Below, one piece after another: positions 1 to 10,141 of a stretch of 63,446 bases of DNA (position 1 is the stretch's first letter; each line of letters opens with the position of its first letter). The DNA comes from Dichomitus squalens LYAD-421 SS1 (taxonomy: Eukaryota; Basidiomycota; Agaricomycetes; Polyporales; Polyporaceae), in assembly GCF_000275845.1 (NCBI RefSeq), contig NW_006766928.1, positions 188,256 through 251,701 of the forward strand, in the 5' to 3' direction. The notes beneath the pieces are model-generated. The model saw only the letters and a list, made by a program, of their open reading frames with translations. It was not told where the DNA came from and did no database searches. The position numbers and the translations under genes are program-made.

Positions 1-1026
1 CTGATCCGCGATACCAAAGTTCCCGTTTGTCTTGCCATCATCGAGTGCGAGGAATCCGAGAGTGGAAAGGCGGTAGTCAATTCCGACGACGACGACATCG
101 CCACGAGACGCGAGTGCGCCCCCATCGTACAGCGACTGGCTTCCTGATCCACCCGTGAATGCGCCGCCGTGGATCCAGAACATCACTGCCTTCAGACGCG
201 TCTTCGTGTCTGGCGATGGAATAAAGGGCGTCCAGATGTTCAAGTGGAGACAGTCCTCGCTGCTGGGGTTCAAGCCTGACCCGAAACACGCAGGAGCGTA
301 GTTGCGCGCATCGATGGTCCTGTTGCCGGTGTATGCAGTAGGGTACTCCCACCGGCCCGGAGGGTCGGCATATGGAATGCCATAGAACTTGAACGTCGTT
401 TGATCCCGAAATCTAGCAGAGTATCAGTTTGCATATTGGTATGCCGACGGGAAAGTCTCTTACCCGACGATCGTCAGGTCCTGAGACTTCACCGTGAGCG
501 AGGTCCCGGGCTGGGCTGGTGCTTGGAAGCCAGCACTCTGGGAGCACAGCACAGGCAGCTCTCGCAGACACGTCAGCGAAAGGCTAACGGCGCCCTTAGC
601 ATCGACGATCTGGCAGAAGGGTCCCGAGCCGGCTACCCAGAACTGCTGGGTGGGAGGGAAGTGCTTCTGGAAGACTTGGTACTGGAGCAGATGCGCCAAG
701 TCAGTCGCAAAGAACGTCTTGTTGACCGGCAGCAAGGTCTCCCCAAGGGCTGCGCAGGCACGCGACGCGTCGGGGTGGAGGTGTGGAGTTGAAAGCAAGA
801 GAGCGCCGTGGTGGGTTGATTGTTCATTGACTGAGTGCGTCTACCAGTCAGCAATTGGGACAGGCTGAAGCGAACGGAGCCCACCGTTCAGGTCATTATT
901 GTATAGCAAAGTGATGTCACTTCCAAACGACGATGACGACGTTATAGCAAGACCAGCCTGACAGACCAAAAGCAACGCCAGGAGACGCACAACGAGCCTC
1001 GCAAGCGCGGCACCGACTCTCCCCAT
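1..1026 (-). CDS. Type-B carboxylesterase/lipase, esterase 1 (5' part, cut by left edge)
   Basis: N-terminal part of a secreted carboxylesterase of the alpha/beta-hydrolase (COesterase) family. Exons 1026..885, 830..464 and 412..1 (running off the window) keep frame. The first about 28 residues form a hydrophobic signal peptide (LARLVVRLLALLLV...). An extension of about 120 residues with paired cysteines follows (CAALGETLLPVNKT, ELPVLCSQSAGF), then the esterase core with the signature SEDCLHLNIWTP and the oxyanion-hole motif FWIHGGAFTGG. The catalytic Ser and His lie beyond the edge. The first intron has a weak GTGGGC donor but the reading frame demands it. This is the closest relative of esterase 3 (27770-30706) and sits downstream of F-box A on the same strand, as esterase 3 does behind F-box C. 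Substrate unknown; lipid or ester hydrolysis outside the cell is inferred from the family. Confidence 0.85.
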
Positions 1027-1078
1027 CGCGTTGATGTCACCTGGTTGTCGACTGGCCAGCGAACTACACTGACCTCAG

Positions 1079-1088
1079 ATATATAAAT
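1079..1088 (-). promoter_or_regulatory. TATA box of esterase 1
   Basis: A TATATAT stretch on the minus strand lies about 50 nt upstream of the esterase 1 start codon. Esterases 2 and 3 have TATA-like boxes at similar distances, so the core promoter was duplicated with the genes. Confidence 0.45.
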
Positions 1089-1731
1089 GGCTGAGGAAGA
1101 GTTCCATCACGATCACGAGAGACAGTGAAGAACGACCACCATCATGTGCTCAAGCATCCGGTCGGCCCTCGCGCTTGAAACGGAGACCAGGTAGGGGGGG
1201 CACAACTTGAACAGCGTCAGCAGGTACGTACTCATGTCCCGACAGGTGTTTTTCGTCTCGAGTCGGTGGACAGGAGATCAGAAAGAGAGGCCATAGCCAT
1301 CTAAGTTGGCGTCATGGGATTTCCGCTTCGATAGGGATGTGGAGACCGTGAATATATGGAAATAAGATGGACTTGCTGGCGGTATCATATGGGCGGCAAG
1401 ACCGGACCGTCGTGCCGTTCGGCGTGGGTGGAAGCTCGGCGCAGTGCAGCACGCGCTCGTCCGGATGATGAGTATGCCCGATCTTATGAAGCAGCGATCA
1501 TATACAATACAGATGAAAAGGTGGAGTGGTTGAGTTCTCTCATCCATATCGCGAGTATAGAGTCAGACAGCGCAAATGTTCCCGTAACTGGTTCTTTGCG
1601 GGTGACACGGCGGGCTGCACGCTTCCAGCAGGGAAATTCGTGCAGCATTGATCACGATAGGCCACGCAATCTGACCCTAGCATTTCCAGTGGGCCTTCGT
1701 ATCCCTCTTTGTTGCTCACCATCACCGTCGC

Positions 1732-1929
1732 TGATGAAGTTCGAGGGCAAGCGGGCACAAATGGGATTCGCGTTTGGCCGGTGCAAACGCGTGCCGTACA
1801 TAGTACATACAATAGACCTTATATACACAGTAGAATAGGGGTAGATAAGGGCGCGGGTATCCGTCGGGGGGGGCGGGACCTGTGGCGCTCGTTCCGCGAG
1901 CTCGCCATCTTGACGCCAGGATTCCAACA
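1732..1929 (-). mobile_element. Solo LTR, Ty1/Copia-like (copy 1)
   Basis: A 198-bp element, read on the minus strand, begins TGTTGGAATC, the canonical start of Ty1/Copia LTRs, and ends CTTCATCA. It is flanked by a perfect 5-bp target duplication (GTCGC on the plus strand at 1727-1731 and 1930-1934). It contains a TATATAAGG promoter-like box. A second copy lies at 4393-4577 in the opposite orientation. No gag or pol reading frame lies next to it, so it is best read as a solo LTR left by recombination. Confidence 0.75.
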
Positions 1930-1974
1930 GTCGCACCTTTACCTGCCGTGGGGATGACGTGGTAGCGGCATTGC

Positions 1975-2165
1975 ACACTGCACACTCGCATGGCCATCGC
2001 TCTCTAGCGCGACCAGGAGGGGCCGAGTCCAAGCCGGCGGAGGCAAATATCACTAACCGAGACATAATGTTCGAGAAACTAGCATGTTGTACGGTATGGG
2101 AAAAGTTGAAGAATAGGGATGGCGGAAGAGCGGGTTTGAACGAGAGCAACAATGCTCAAAGTCGA
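1975..2165 (-). repeat. Dispersed repeat, copy 1
   Basis: Minus-strand sequence of about 190 bp matches 38000-38180 on the plus strand in colinear blocks: GCATTGTTGCTC, then CTTCCGCNATCCCTAT, then CCGCCGGCTTG followed by CTCGGCCCCTCC and GGTCGCG. Both copies would read FASAGL.SAPPGRARE in one frame, but no longer gene is visible, so it is probably a piece of an unidentified transposable element. It sits next to the solo LTR but outside its target duplication. Confidence 0.6.
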
Positions 2166-2465
2166 GGACTTTTGAGCACGTCGATGAGGAAGGAGGTAGT
2201 GTGAGAACATCATAAGAAGCGTGTAGATGTATCTAGCAGGAGACAAAAACCAAAGAGTGGCGCGCCACCGGGAACGGGTCGCTCAAGAAAGCACCAGTGC
2301 GTGGCTGGAGGGAAGATGCATATGCGCCCACACATGCTCCTCACGCGACTCCAAGTTAGACCCCAGTCAATCTGCATTGAATGGTTCAGCTATCTACGCA
2401 ATGGGTTTCAGCGCACGTGATACAGAATTCGACCACGACACATACCAGAGACAACTTGTTCGCTC

Positions 2466-3884
2466 CTATTGAGTAACCTTGAGTAGCCCCCGCGAATGCA
2501 GACCAGGTAGAACCTTCTGAGTTGCGAGCACCAACTTCCACCAGTCGGTTTTAAGCTTCCTTTCCAGACTCGAATCAATAGAGATGTGCAAATGCACCCT
2601 CTCGAGGAGCGGGAATCGGTCGCGTGTGATAATCTTGTCGAATTCTTGCAGCCGGAGCATCCGCCGGTTGTTCAACGTCGTAATGCGAGGCAGGTCGTGC
2701 AGCCAAATAACAATTTTGCGCAAGGTAGGCGGCGCCTGGGAAAGCATTCCAGCCCCGGCGAGGCTGAGCACCGGGTGGTCCGTAGGCTGTTTCTCGTCGC
2801 CGGGTGCGCGAAAGTAGATGCGGATATTGATCGACTCGAGTCTCGGGCAAGATGCGAGGTTGAGGCTTTTCCAATGGCCTAGAGAAACATCCGGTCGTAA
2901 ATAAGCCTGCGATACGAATCGCATCAGTTATTATAACATCCACGTACTGTCCAGCGGGTCTTTCCAGCATCTTCGCGCAGATACGGGAGCGTGAGGAGGC
3001 ATCCCGCTGACCTGCAGGCTCGTCAGACCATGTCCAACGCGAGCAAGGAGTTCGCCTATGGCAGAGACTTCGGAAACGTTGCCGCATTCGACGTTGAGAT
3101 CTTGCAGATATCCCGGTTCAAGGCTCTTAGTGAACGCATCCAAAAGCACGATTTTGAAGTTGTTGACTGAACCACGATCGTATAAGCAAAGTCTCTTCGC
3201 CCTCAAGGGACGGTGGAGGCTTGACAGATCAAGCGGTGTGCGAGCATCGTGCTCCCATCCTGTTGGACAACCACCCAGGAAATCGATTTCAAACATAGAC
3301 AGGATGTGAAAGAAGCCAGATATCGAGGATTCGTTGGGGAAGGGAGTATATAATGAGCCGAAGGAGAGTTGTTCAAGACGGATCCGTTCTGGAGGGTCCT
3401 GCTCGGCGCATGGGTTCCGTCTCGGATCAGGTAGCTGAGGTGGTTTATACACAAAACAGCCGAGCCGCAGGGCAGTGAGATTGGGAAGCAGCTGCGTGAG
3501 TTCCAGCACGGTGTTCTCGTCGATGGAGGTCACGGGAGCATATCCATGCTTCTCGACATTCCGTGTAGCGCCATCCAGCCTGATGCGGGCAGTCTTCTCG
3601 CAAATTTTTGGGTTCGCGCGCAAGAATGAGAAGAGGTGGTCGAAGGTGTCGATGTTTCGTACAGATAAGGCATTGCGGAAGTGATGTTCCAGTGACACCG
3701 CGCGGAGACAGTGGCACACGAGCGTGCACGTCCGGATCGTCCACTTGTCGGATTTCACATGAGATATGATCATGCATAGGAGTTCGACTGGTAGGTCGCA
3801 GATGGTGCGATACTTGCTGGAGCGTGCGAGGATAGGCGGGGGCTGGCGGTGGTTACGCCGATTGTGATGGTTGGAAAGAGACAT
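2466..3884 (-). CDS. F-box protein A
   Basis: Two exons, 3884..2948 and 2878..2466, with a 69-bp intron; 449 residues. Residues about 28-70 are an F-box-like domain (CDLPVELLCMIISHV... TLVCHCLRAVS), the segment that binds Skp1 in SCF ubiquitin ligases. The rest is a leucine-rich, LRR-like substrate-binding region (LTQLLPNLTALRLG, ESLNLASCPRL-type repeats across the splice). The start is set by the conserved N terminus NHHNRRNHR.PP, shared with three paralogues in this window; the intron position is identical in all four. Closest to F-box C. The target protein cannot be inferred. It is flanked by two solo LTRs. Confidence 0.88.
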
Positions 3885-4392
3885 GCTGGCGCCTAATCAA
3901 ATCGCCACTGAGGGCTTGTTTGATGCAGGGCACTGCCCCTCTACAAGTGCGTGCACCACATATTAGACCTGTAGGCAATTTATGTCAGAGTACGCCAAAC
4001 CACGGAACTTGGGCCAGATCAGCGCCTCTAAAGGAATCTTCTCTACGAAAGATGTTGGTAAGGTGCGTTGAGTCGGGATCTGTCACGACTTATGTACCTT
4101 AGGCGCTAGTTCGACCAGTCGTGAGGGGTAAGAAGCCTTAAGGAGCGCGGTTGTACATCTAGCGAGCACAGGATATCGATGAAATGCCGCTAAAATGAGA
4201 ACTAATGCTCCCAGTAGCCTTCTTATATCTTTCACACTAAGTACATCTGGGGTCCTAGCAAGAGGCTCCGAGGTCAACTGTATCTTCCTACGCGGGATTT
4301 CCCTATTCCTACGTGTACAGCCTCGGCCTTGTGGTCATCCGAAGAGGCGACCAGTGATGCTACGCCGACGCAGTGACCGGCTAGCTCCTGAT

Positions 4393-4577
4393 TGTTGGAA
4401 TCATGGCGAGCTCGCGGAACGAGCGCCACAGGTCCCGCCCCCCGACGGATACCCGCGCTCTTATCTACCCCTATTTTACTGTGTATATAAGGTCTATTGT
4501 ATGTACTACGTACGGCACGCGTTTGCAGTGGCCAAACGCGAATCCCATTTGTGCTCGCTTGCCCTCGAACTTCTACA
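4393..4577 (+). mobile_element. Solo LTR, Ty1/Copia-like (copy 2)
   Basis: A 185-bp element begins TGTTGGAATC and ends CTTCTACA. The flanking pentamers are CTGAT (4388-4392) and CTAAT (4578-4582), a 4/5 target duplication. It is homologous over its full length to 1732-1929 apart from a deletion of about 10 bp after TGTTGGAATC. A TATATAAGG box sits at 4484-4492. It lies in opposite orientation to copy 1. Confidence 0.7.
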
Positions 4578-4582
4578 CTAAT

Positions 4583-5190
4583 CAGGTCGTATCGTAAAAC
4601 AATAGGCATGTGAAAGGTCGTATCGCAACAGGATCGAAGGAGCCCAATCGACTTGAGTCACAGCGGGCACAGCCTCGAATCGTTCTTTGTGAAAGCACTG
4701 TAAAATCTCCGGGAAAGTACAACTTTCCCATTGCCGACCCTTCAGCGCCCTTTGGTGCAGGTCAACAAAGGGACCAGTTAGGATTGTCCCAAAGTCAGAC
4801 CTCCGTTTCACGCAAAGGGAGTTTGAACGCTGCCCGTCGTGGAGTGTGGCAGGTGTCGTGTTGTGCCACTGCTTGAGTTGGTTGGGGTCACAAGACTCCA
4901 GCCTTGCGAAATGGCAGACTTCAAGACAAGGGTATATCGCGCTACTCCCGGCGAGTCCCTCAACGAGGCAGGATTCGGTCCTCCTGGACCAACTGCAACA
5001 TACACCGTAACCAAAGGTCATAAATCCAAGTAGTCTATCTAAGGTCATAAATCCCTGCCCGAGCATCTCATCATCTAAACGACATACTAAAGTACGTATC
5101 CCGCGATATACAACATGGGTGACGTTACTGATACAATCCATATAGAGAAGAGGCAAGAGACGGGAGACACGTCATGAAAAAGGAGAACGC
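4583..5190. other. Intergenic, no gene seen
   Basis: The reverse strand is open for 192 codons here, but the predicted protein resembles nothing recognisable and has no intron or domain pattern. A 14-bp direct repeat (AAGGTCATAAATCC) lies at 5014-5027 and 5041-5054. Confidence 0.5.
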
Positions 5191-8013
5191 CTACAAGGCA
5201 TCAACCTCCACTGTCCGTTCGAAGCGCACGTAGCATGAGCCCGGCGGCGGCTTGCACGTCAAGACGTCGTTCCAGTTCGGCCGCGGTAACTCCGGAAGCG
5301 GCAACCCCCGCGCATCGACCGCGCGAAGCTCCCCGAAACCGAGCACGACCTGCGCCGTGACGAGCTTCAGCTCGAGCGTCGCGAGGCGCTTGCCTTGACA
5401 TATAGTCGTCCCTGCAACCCATTTCGGCGCGCGTGAGCATCCGTATCTGTAGCCAATAGACAGAGAGAGACGGGAGCTGTGCGTAGCGCATGGTGCGAGG
5501 GCACGCTGCAGCTACGACGCCGGTGTGACACGTACCTGCGCCCATCCCGACGTATGAATACGGCGCCTTCAAGCCCATCTCCGCACGGCCTGGATCCCAT
5601 CTCCACGGGTTTTGGTAGACGTCCGAGCTGAGGTGCACGTCGCTGAACGGGTACATGACGTACGCTCCTGGTGGTATCGCCCTACCGCCGAGGTATAAAG
5701 TCTTCCCGTATGCGTGCGGCGCCCTTACCTCCTTTTCGCTTGAGTGCGAGAGCGGGAGGTACTGGCGCATCGCGACGTGCGGCTCTGCCACACGTAACGT
5801 CTCACGAATCAGCGAGTCGAGCACTGGTGTGTCATTCTCCCATGCTGACAGAGGAATGCTCGCCAGGGAAGCGGTCAGGGAGGAGAGAGGCGGGGAAGCA
5901 GGAGACGGTTCCGCGGGTGCAGATGATGGAGGCTGATGACTTTGACGCTCAGGTTGGTCTTGCGCAGAGCACGACGCATCCTCGGTGCTTCCCGCGAATG
6001 TCGTGCGAGGCTCGGAAGAACAGCGCAGCTGAGCTGCATGGTTCATTATGAGCCGTCGCACCTCATCGGCAGCCTTTTCCCTCCATTCAGGGTGTCCGCT
6101 GAGGAATGTGATGAGCCAGGAAGCTGCAGCAGGTTTATCAGCCGTGAACCGAAGAGCGTCATCGCGCAGCGCGCAGACGAGCCAAAAGTGAAACGCACCG
6201 GTAGTACCAGTCGACCGTGCGCCAGCCACGAGCAGGCCCATCACGAACTACGCATGCCACAGGGGAGCAAGATTCCGTCAGTACGTGCGCTGCTCATGTC
6301 ATCCAGTCACACACAGTTCAGGCCAGAACTTTCGCATCCGCACCCTCGCTTGCGCAGCCGCACGGTGCCGGACGTGCGGTACGGTGCGCACCCGACCGTG
6401 CAGAACGAGAAGCGTGTGGAGAAAAGGAAGAGGGACTGACTCCGATAATGATCATCCTTTCGTCCCCCGCATCGATTAGCATCTGCGGCGTATCGTCGCG
6501 CGCGATGCCATTCTTCATGCGATCGTCCAAAGTCTTCCCGATTATGTCATAGATGCGCTTTGTCGCAAGTAGTTTGCGTACTGCGGTCGGGCTGGGAAGC
6601 CATGGGAAGAGGACGGTTGCAGGAGTTGTGGCTGTGTCCAAGGTGTCGTACAGCTCCCGTAAGCGCTTGACGGTAGCGGGGTCCTCCGCGAGTTCCGAGA
6701 ACGCTAACGAGCGCACACTCGTTTGGAAGATAAGCTGCGAGGATAAGCGAGTTCATGAAGCACACACGTGTGACCTATAATTGCGACAGCGTACGTACCT
6801 CGGGAACGCGGTCAAAGGGGTCCAGAATGCCGGAGTTACCCCATGCGTTGATTGTGCGCCGTGAATCCTCCAAAATCTGCGGGATGACTAACGGCCCAGA
6901 CAGAGTCAGTACGTGCGCTGACTAGCACAGACTGCGGGCAGGCCGGATCTCTGACATTCAAAACATACGACAGAACGTATGGCACATAGCGCGACCTCGT
7001 GAGGTGAAGGCTTGACGCTGAAGATATCGTGCCAATCACCGAATTGTCTTGCCTCGCACCATACAGCGTTCACATGTCACGAATCCGAGAACCCCGCGGG
7101 CTATTCCACGTCGATCTCAACGTGTGCGTATCACATTCCTTGTCCTGCACTGTGCGACGCTTACGCTTGTTGCTGAAGCAAATAACCCGAGCGTAGGGTC
7201 TCTCGGCCGCCGGATAGGCTCGGCTTCTATCTGCAATCATCTACATGTGACTGAGTGGGGGCCAACAGCCCCCGCGCAGGCGCAAGCGATGTGGTGTCCT
7301 CTGAACGGGAAACTGAACATGCGAGATACTCACGCCGCGAGAGGCTTTCGCTGGTCTGTGTGGTCGCGAGACGCTTGTAGATGAGGGCGACGCGGCCGGG
7401 GCCCAGGTCGGTGGTGACGCCCGGTAGCATCGGTATCTGGAGAGAAGGGACGGTCAGCGTCAGTTGGCTACGGTCGCGAGAACTCGAGGAAGGTGTTCGG
7501 CAACAAAACGTGTTGCGGCTACGTACGGCGCCGGAGAGAAACCTAAAGCCGGCTCCGAGATCGAGGTCCTTTGCTTGGAAGAAGTCCCGGCGCGCGGCCT
7601 CGCCTGACAGGACGATGACGGATTTCTGCCAACGGGTGCGAAATCAGCCGAGCCAATTCAGAGACGGAACCGAAACCCATCGGGGAGGGTAGGGTAGGAC
7701 CGGCGAGAGGGTGGTCAGTACATACTCGCAGCAGAGAGAACTGGTAGATGGCCTGGCCGGCGAGCTCGAAGCCCTGATTTATGAAATCGAAGCGTCGCTG
7801 GAAAAATGGAAGGATATGGGCAAGCGAAGACCCGGGTAGATGCACAGGATAGACGTCGTCTGCATCCTTTGCGGAGGATGGGCGGGGGGCGAAGACTGCG
7901 TAGGACCAAACAGCGAGGACGATGACGGGCACAAGCAAAGCGGCATTGACGGCGACCGAGTATGGTAGAAAGGTGCAGAAGAGTGGCAGAAATCCTAGGG
8001 GATACATGGTCAT
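5191..8013 (-). CDS. Cytochrome P450 monooxygenase 1
   Basis: Eight exons keep frame and give 576 residues: 8013..7726, 7625..7527, 7436..7334, 6887..6799, 6734..6441, 6247..6199, 6123..5536, 5411..5191. An N-terminal membrane anchor (FLPYSVAVNAALLVPVIVLAVW region) is followed by the proline-rich hinge VYPVHLPGSSLAHILP. The I-helix region reads MGLLVAGARSTGTTASW, the ExxR motif is RETLR, and the haem loop reads GMGAGTTICQG with the ligand Cys. The usual Phe seven residues before the Cys is Met. It resembles the P450 group common in Agaricomycetes that has a short I-helix with ARxTGTT. The 75-bp intron at 6198-6124 has no stop and is divisible by three. Intron 3 is unusually long (446 bp). ER membrane oxidation of a lipophilic substrate is expected; substrate unknown. 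Confidence 0.9.
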
Positions 8014-10141
8014 GAAAAGGTTCGTGATGACTGCACATGAGACGACGCGAGGATATAAAGGAAAGTGGGAGGCTTTATGCGGCACGAGAGAAGGGGCAGG
8101 ACAGGGACAGATCCTATAGATCGGGATCTCAACTTGCTGGAGGCGGCGCACACCCAAGCCAAGCGCAAGCGAGCCGCCTGGTCGTATCTTGCCAGTTGGG
8201 ATGAAGGGGAGAGAAACTGGCCGAGGGGAGGATCGGACCCGGGCGGAGAAAAGGCCAGTGCGTTTCTCCATATCGCGCACATCGCGAGATATAGTGGAGA
8301 AACGTGATTGGCATGGTGTGTCCTCGGTCCCCTCCTGTTGACTGGTGGCACTGGCAGGCCCCGCGGGTCGGCAGCCACGGTCCTCACACACACCGAATGA
8401 CAACACACCGAAGACCTCATCACCTCCCTCCAGTCGCCACCTGGTCACCAGCGTTTCCCATCCTCGGCCGTCCCCGGCTCGGCAAGCGCAACCCCAGATC
8501 TCCGGTCCGCTGCACCCAAGTGACAACGCCATCGAGATCCATGACATGAAAGTCTGTCCCAACCGATCCAGCATCACTACAGTTGCCCAGTGGGTCCACG
8601 TCGTGCGTCGTGCTGCTCCCAATCGCGCAACCAACACCTGTGACAGACACCGCAAATTAGGCGTCATGCAATTCATATCCAGCTGCGTCTCCTGGTCGTT
8701 CCACGCACCAACACCCTCCCATACGACCATCCGGGCCCTGCCTCGTGTGGCACGGCAAGGTTCGTTCTCAAGAACGAGGCGCGTCGTGCCTGGTCCACTG
8801 ACAACTCTATCGGAGCTCTCCTGGAGCACCCCATTACAAATCCTGAGAAGCCCCGGCGTGGTTTAGTCTGACGAGAGCACGCCCTCAGCTGTTCCAGGCA
8901 AGAGCCACCTCAGCTGCGCACCGTGTCAGCACCGAACCTTGTGTGTATTAATATGCCGCACGCGTCCGGCGTTGGGCCGCCTTGCTCATAGAGGCTCTCC
9001 GGCTCCGCGAGAAGCGTCTGAGGGACGTCGAAACGTGCAGTGTGTGACAGCGAACATCACACAAGCACGCCGCCGTCTCCACGCCGTCTCATGTATCGAC
9101 AGCCTTGCCCGCTCGTTGTTCCGAAGTCCGAACGATGTCGTCTCGTCGCGACGTGGGTCCCGATGGTCGCGGGCGTACGAGTGTGGCCAAGTTGCATCTC
9201 CGGATATGGTCTGGCGTGCCACGGTGGTAAGCGTTTCGATGTCAATGGTGGGGTCCGATCACGTTCGATCGCGTGGCAGATCCAACGTCGAGTGGAAACC
9301 ACGGCCGATATATCCGCCTCAGTCAGTATATATGTAGGTCTGCACCCCGATCGCTTGACGTCGTTCTATCGTCCCACCGAACGCCGCAGAAGCTACTTGT
9401 GCCAAAGTAGACATTTCACCGTTGCTGCCCCCGAGGTACCTTCGCAGGGGAGAAACAAGTTATGCGCGACAGCGACACCAAACTTATCGCCTTAACCGGT
9501 TTCCTGCGATCTCTCTACCATCGCAATCCTGCCCATATGAAGGTACATGTGCATATCTTACTACGCCCGGACGGAACGGAGTCAATATGTCATGAAACCA
9601 CGCCGACAACCGTGACAGCACGATTCCCCTTCGATGCATCTATGTCGTAGCAGGACTGTGGGTTCCCATGGGCAGCGAGTGTGGGCACGCACTGACAGTG
9701 GAACAAGAGCGGATGTTTCATGACAGTACCAATTAGGCCGCACACGCTCAACCTGCGCCACAGGCATGAACTGCCAGGCATCGGGGATTCCTCACGAGCT
9801 CTCACAAACTTCCGTCATGCCGACTCGGAGCTCCTGACAAGCGACCGCAAGCGCGACACCGCGCTCGGGTGGTCTCGGGGACGACTGTGAGATCATTGAG
9901 ACGGCGAGCTGCGCGCCGTCCAGATGTCCAGTGCTAGGCAAACGCCAACCACAGAGGGGTCACCTGCAGTCATGGGTCGTGTCCATGTATGACGCGGTAT
10001 TCCAGAAGCATGGGACTGGTACCACAAGGACGCAGTCTTGGGTACGTGCCACTCACGCCACACCGACAAAGATGTCCAAAACGCGCCCGGCCTCCTCCTG
10101 CGGGCCGAGAGGCGACCCTGCTCCGTCTTCACGGTGACGGC
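8014..10141. other. Intergenic, no gene seen
   Basis: Several open frames of 60-170 codons exist, but they lack splice-supported continuations, recognisable motifs or a consistent frame. No tRNA-like B box was noticed. Confidence 0.5.

Noticed and set aside
1732..4577. The two LTRs as ends of one retrotransposon carrying F-box A
   Set aside because: They are in opposite orientation and have different target duplications, so they are independent solo LTRs.
4578..5156. 192-codon minus-strand frame
   Set aside because: No motif, no introns and no paralogue; treated as chance.
7543..8829. 428-codon open frame on the minus strand taken as one protein
   Set aside because: Only its last third is coding (P450 1 exons 1 and 2 with an intron between); the part upstream of 8013 has no family similarity and precedes the membrane-anchor start.
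8345..8866. 173-codon plus-strand frame
   Set aside because: Low-complexity Ser/Pro/Arg composition, no splice context, no recognisable homology.
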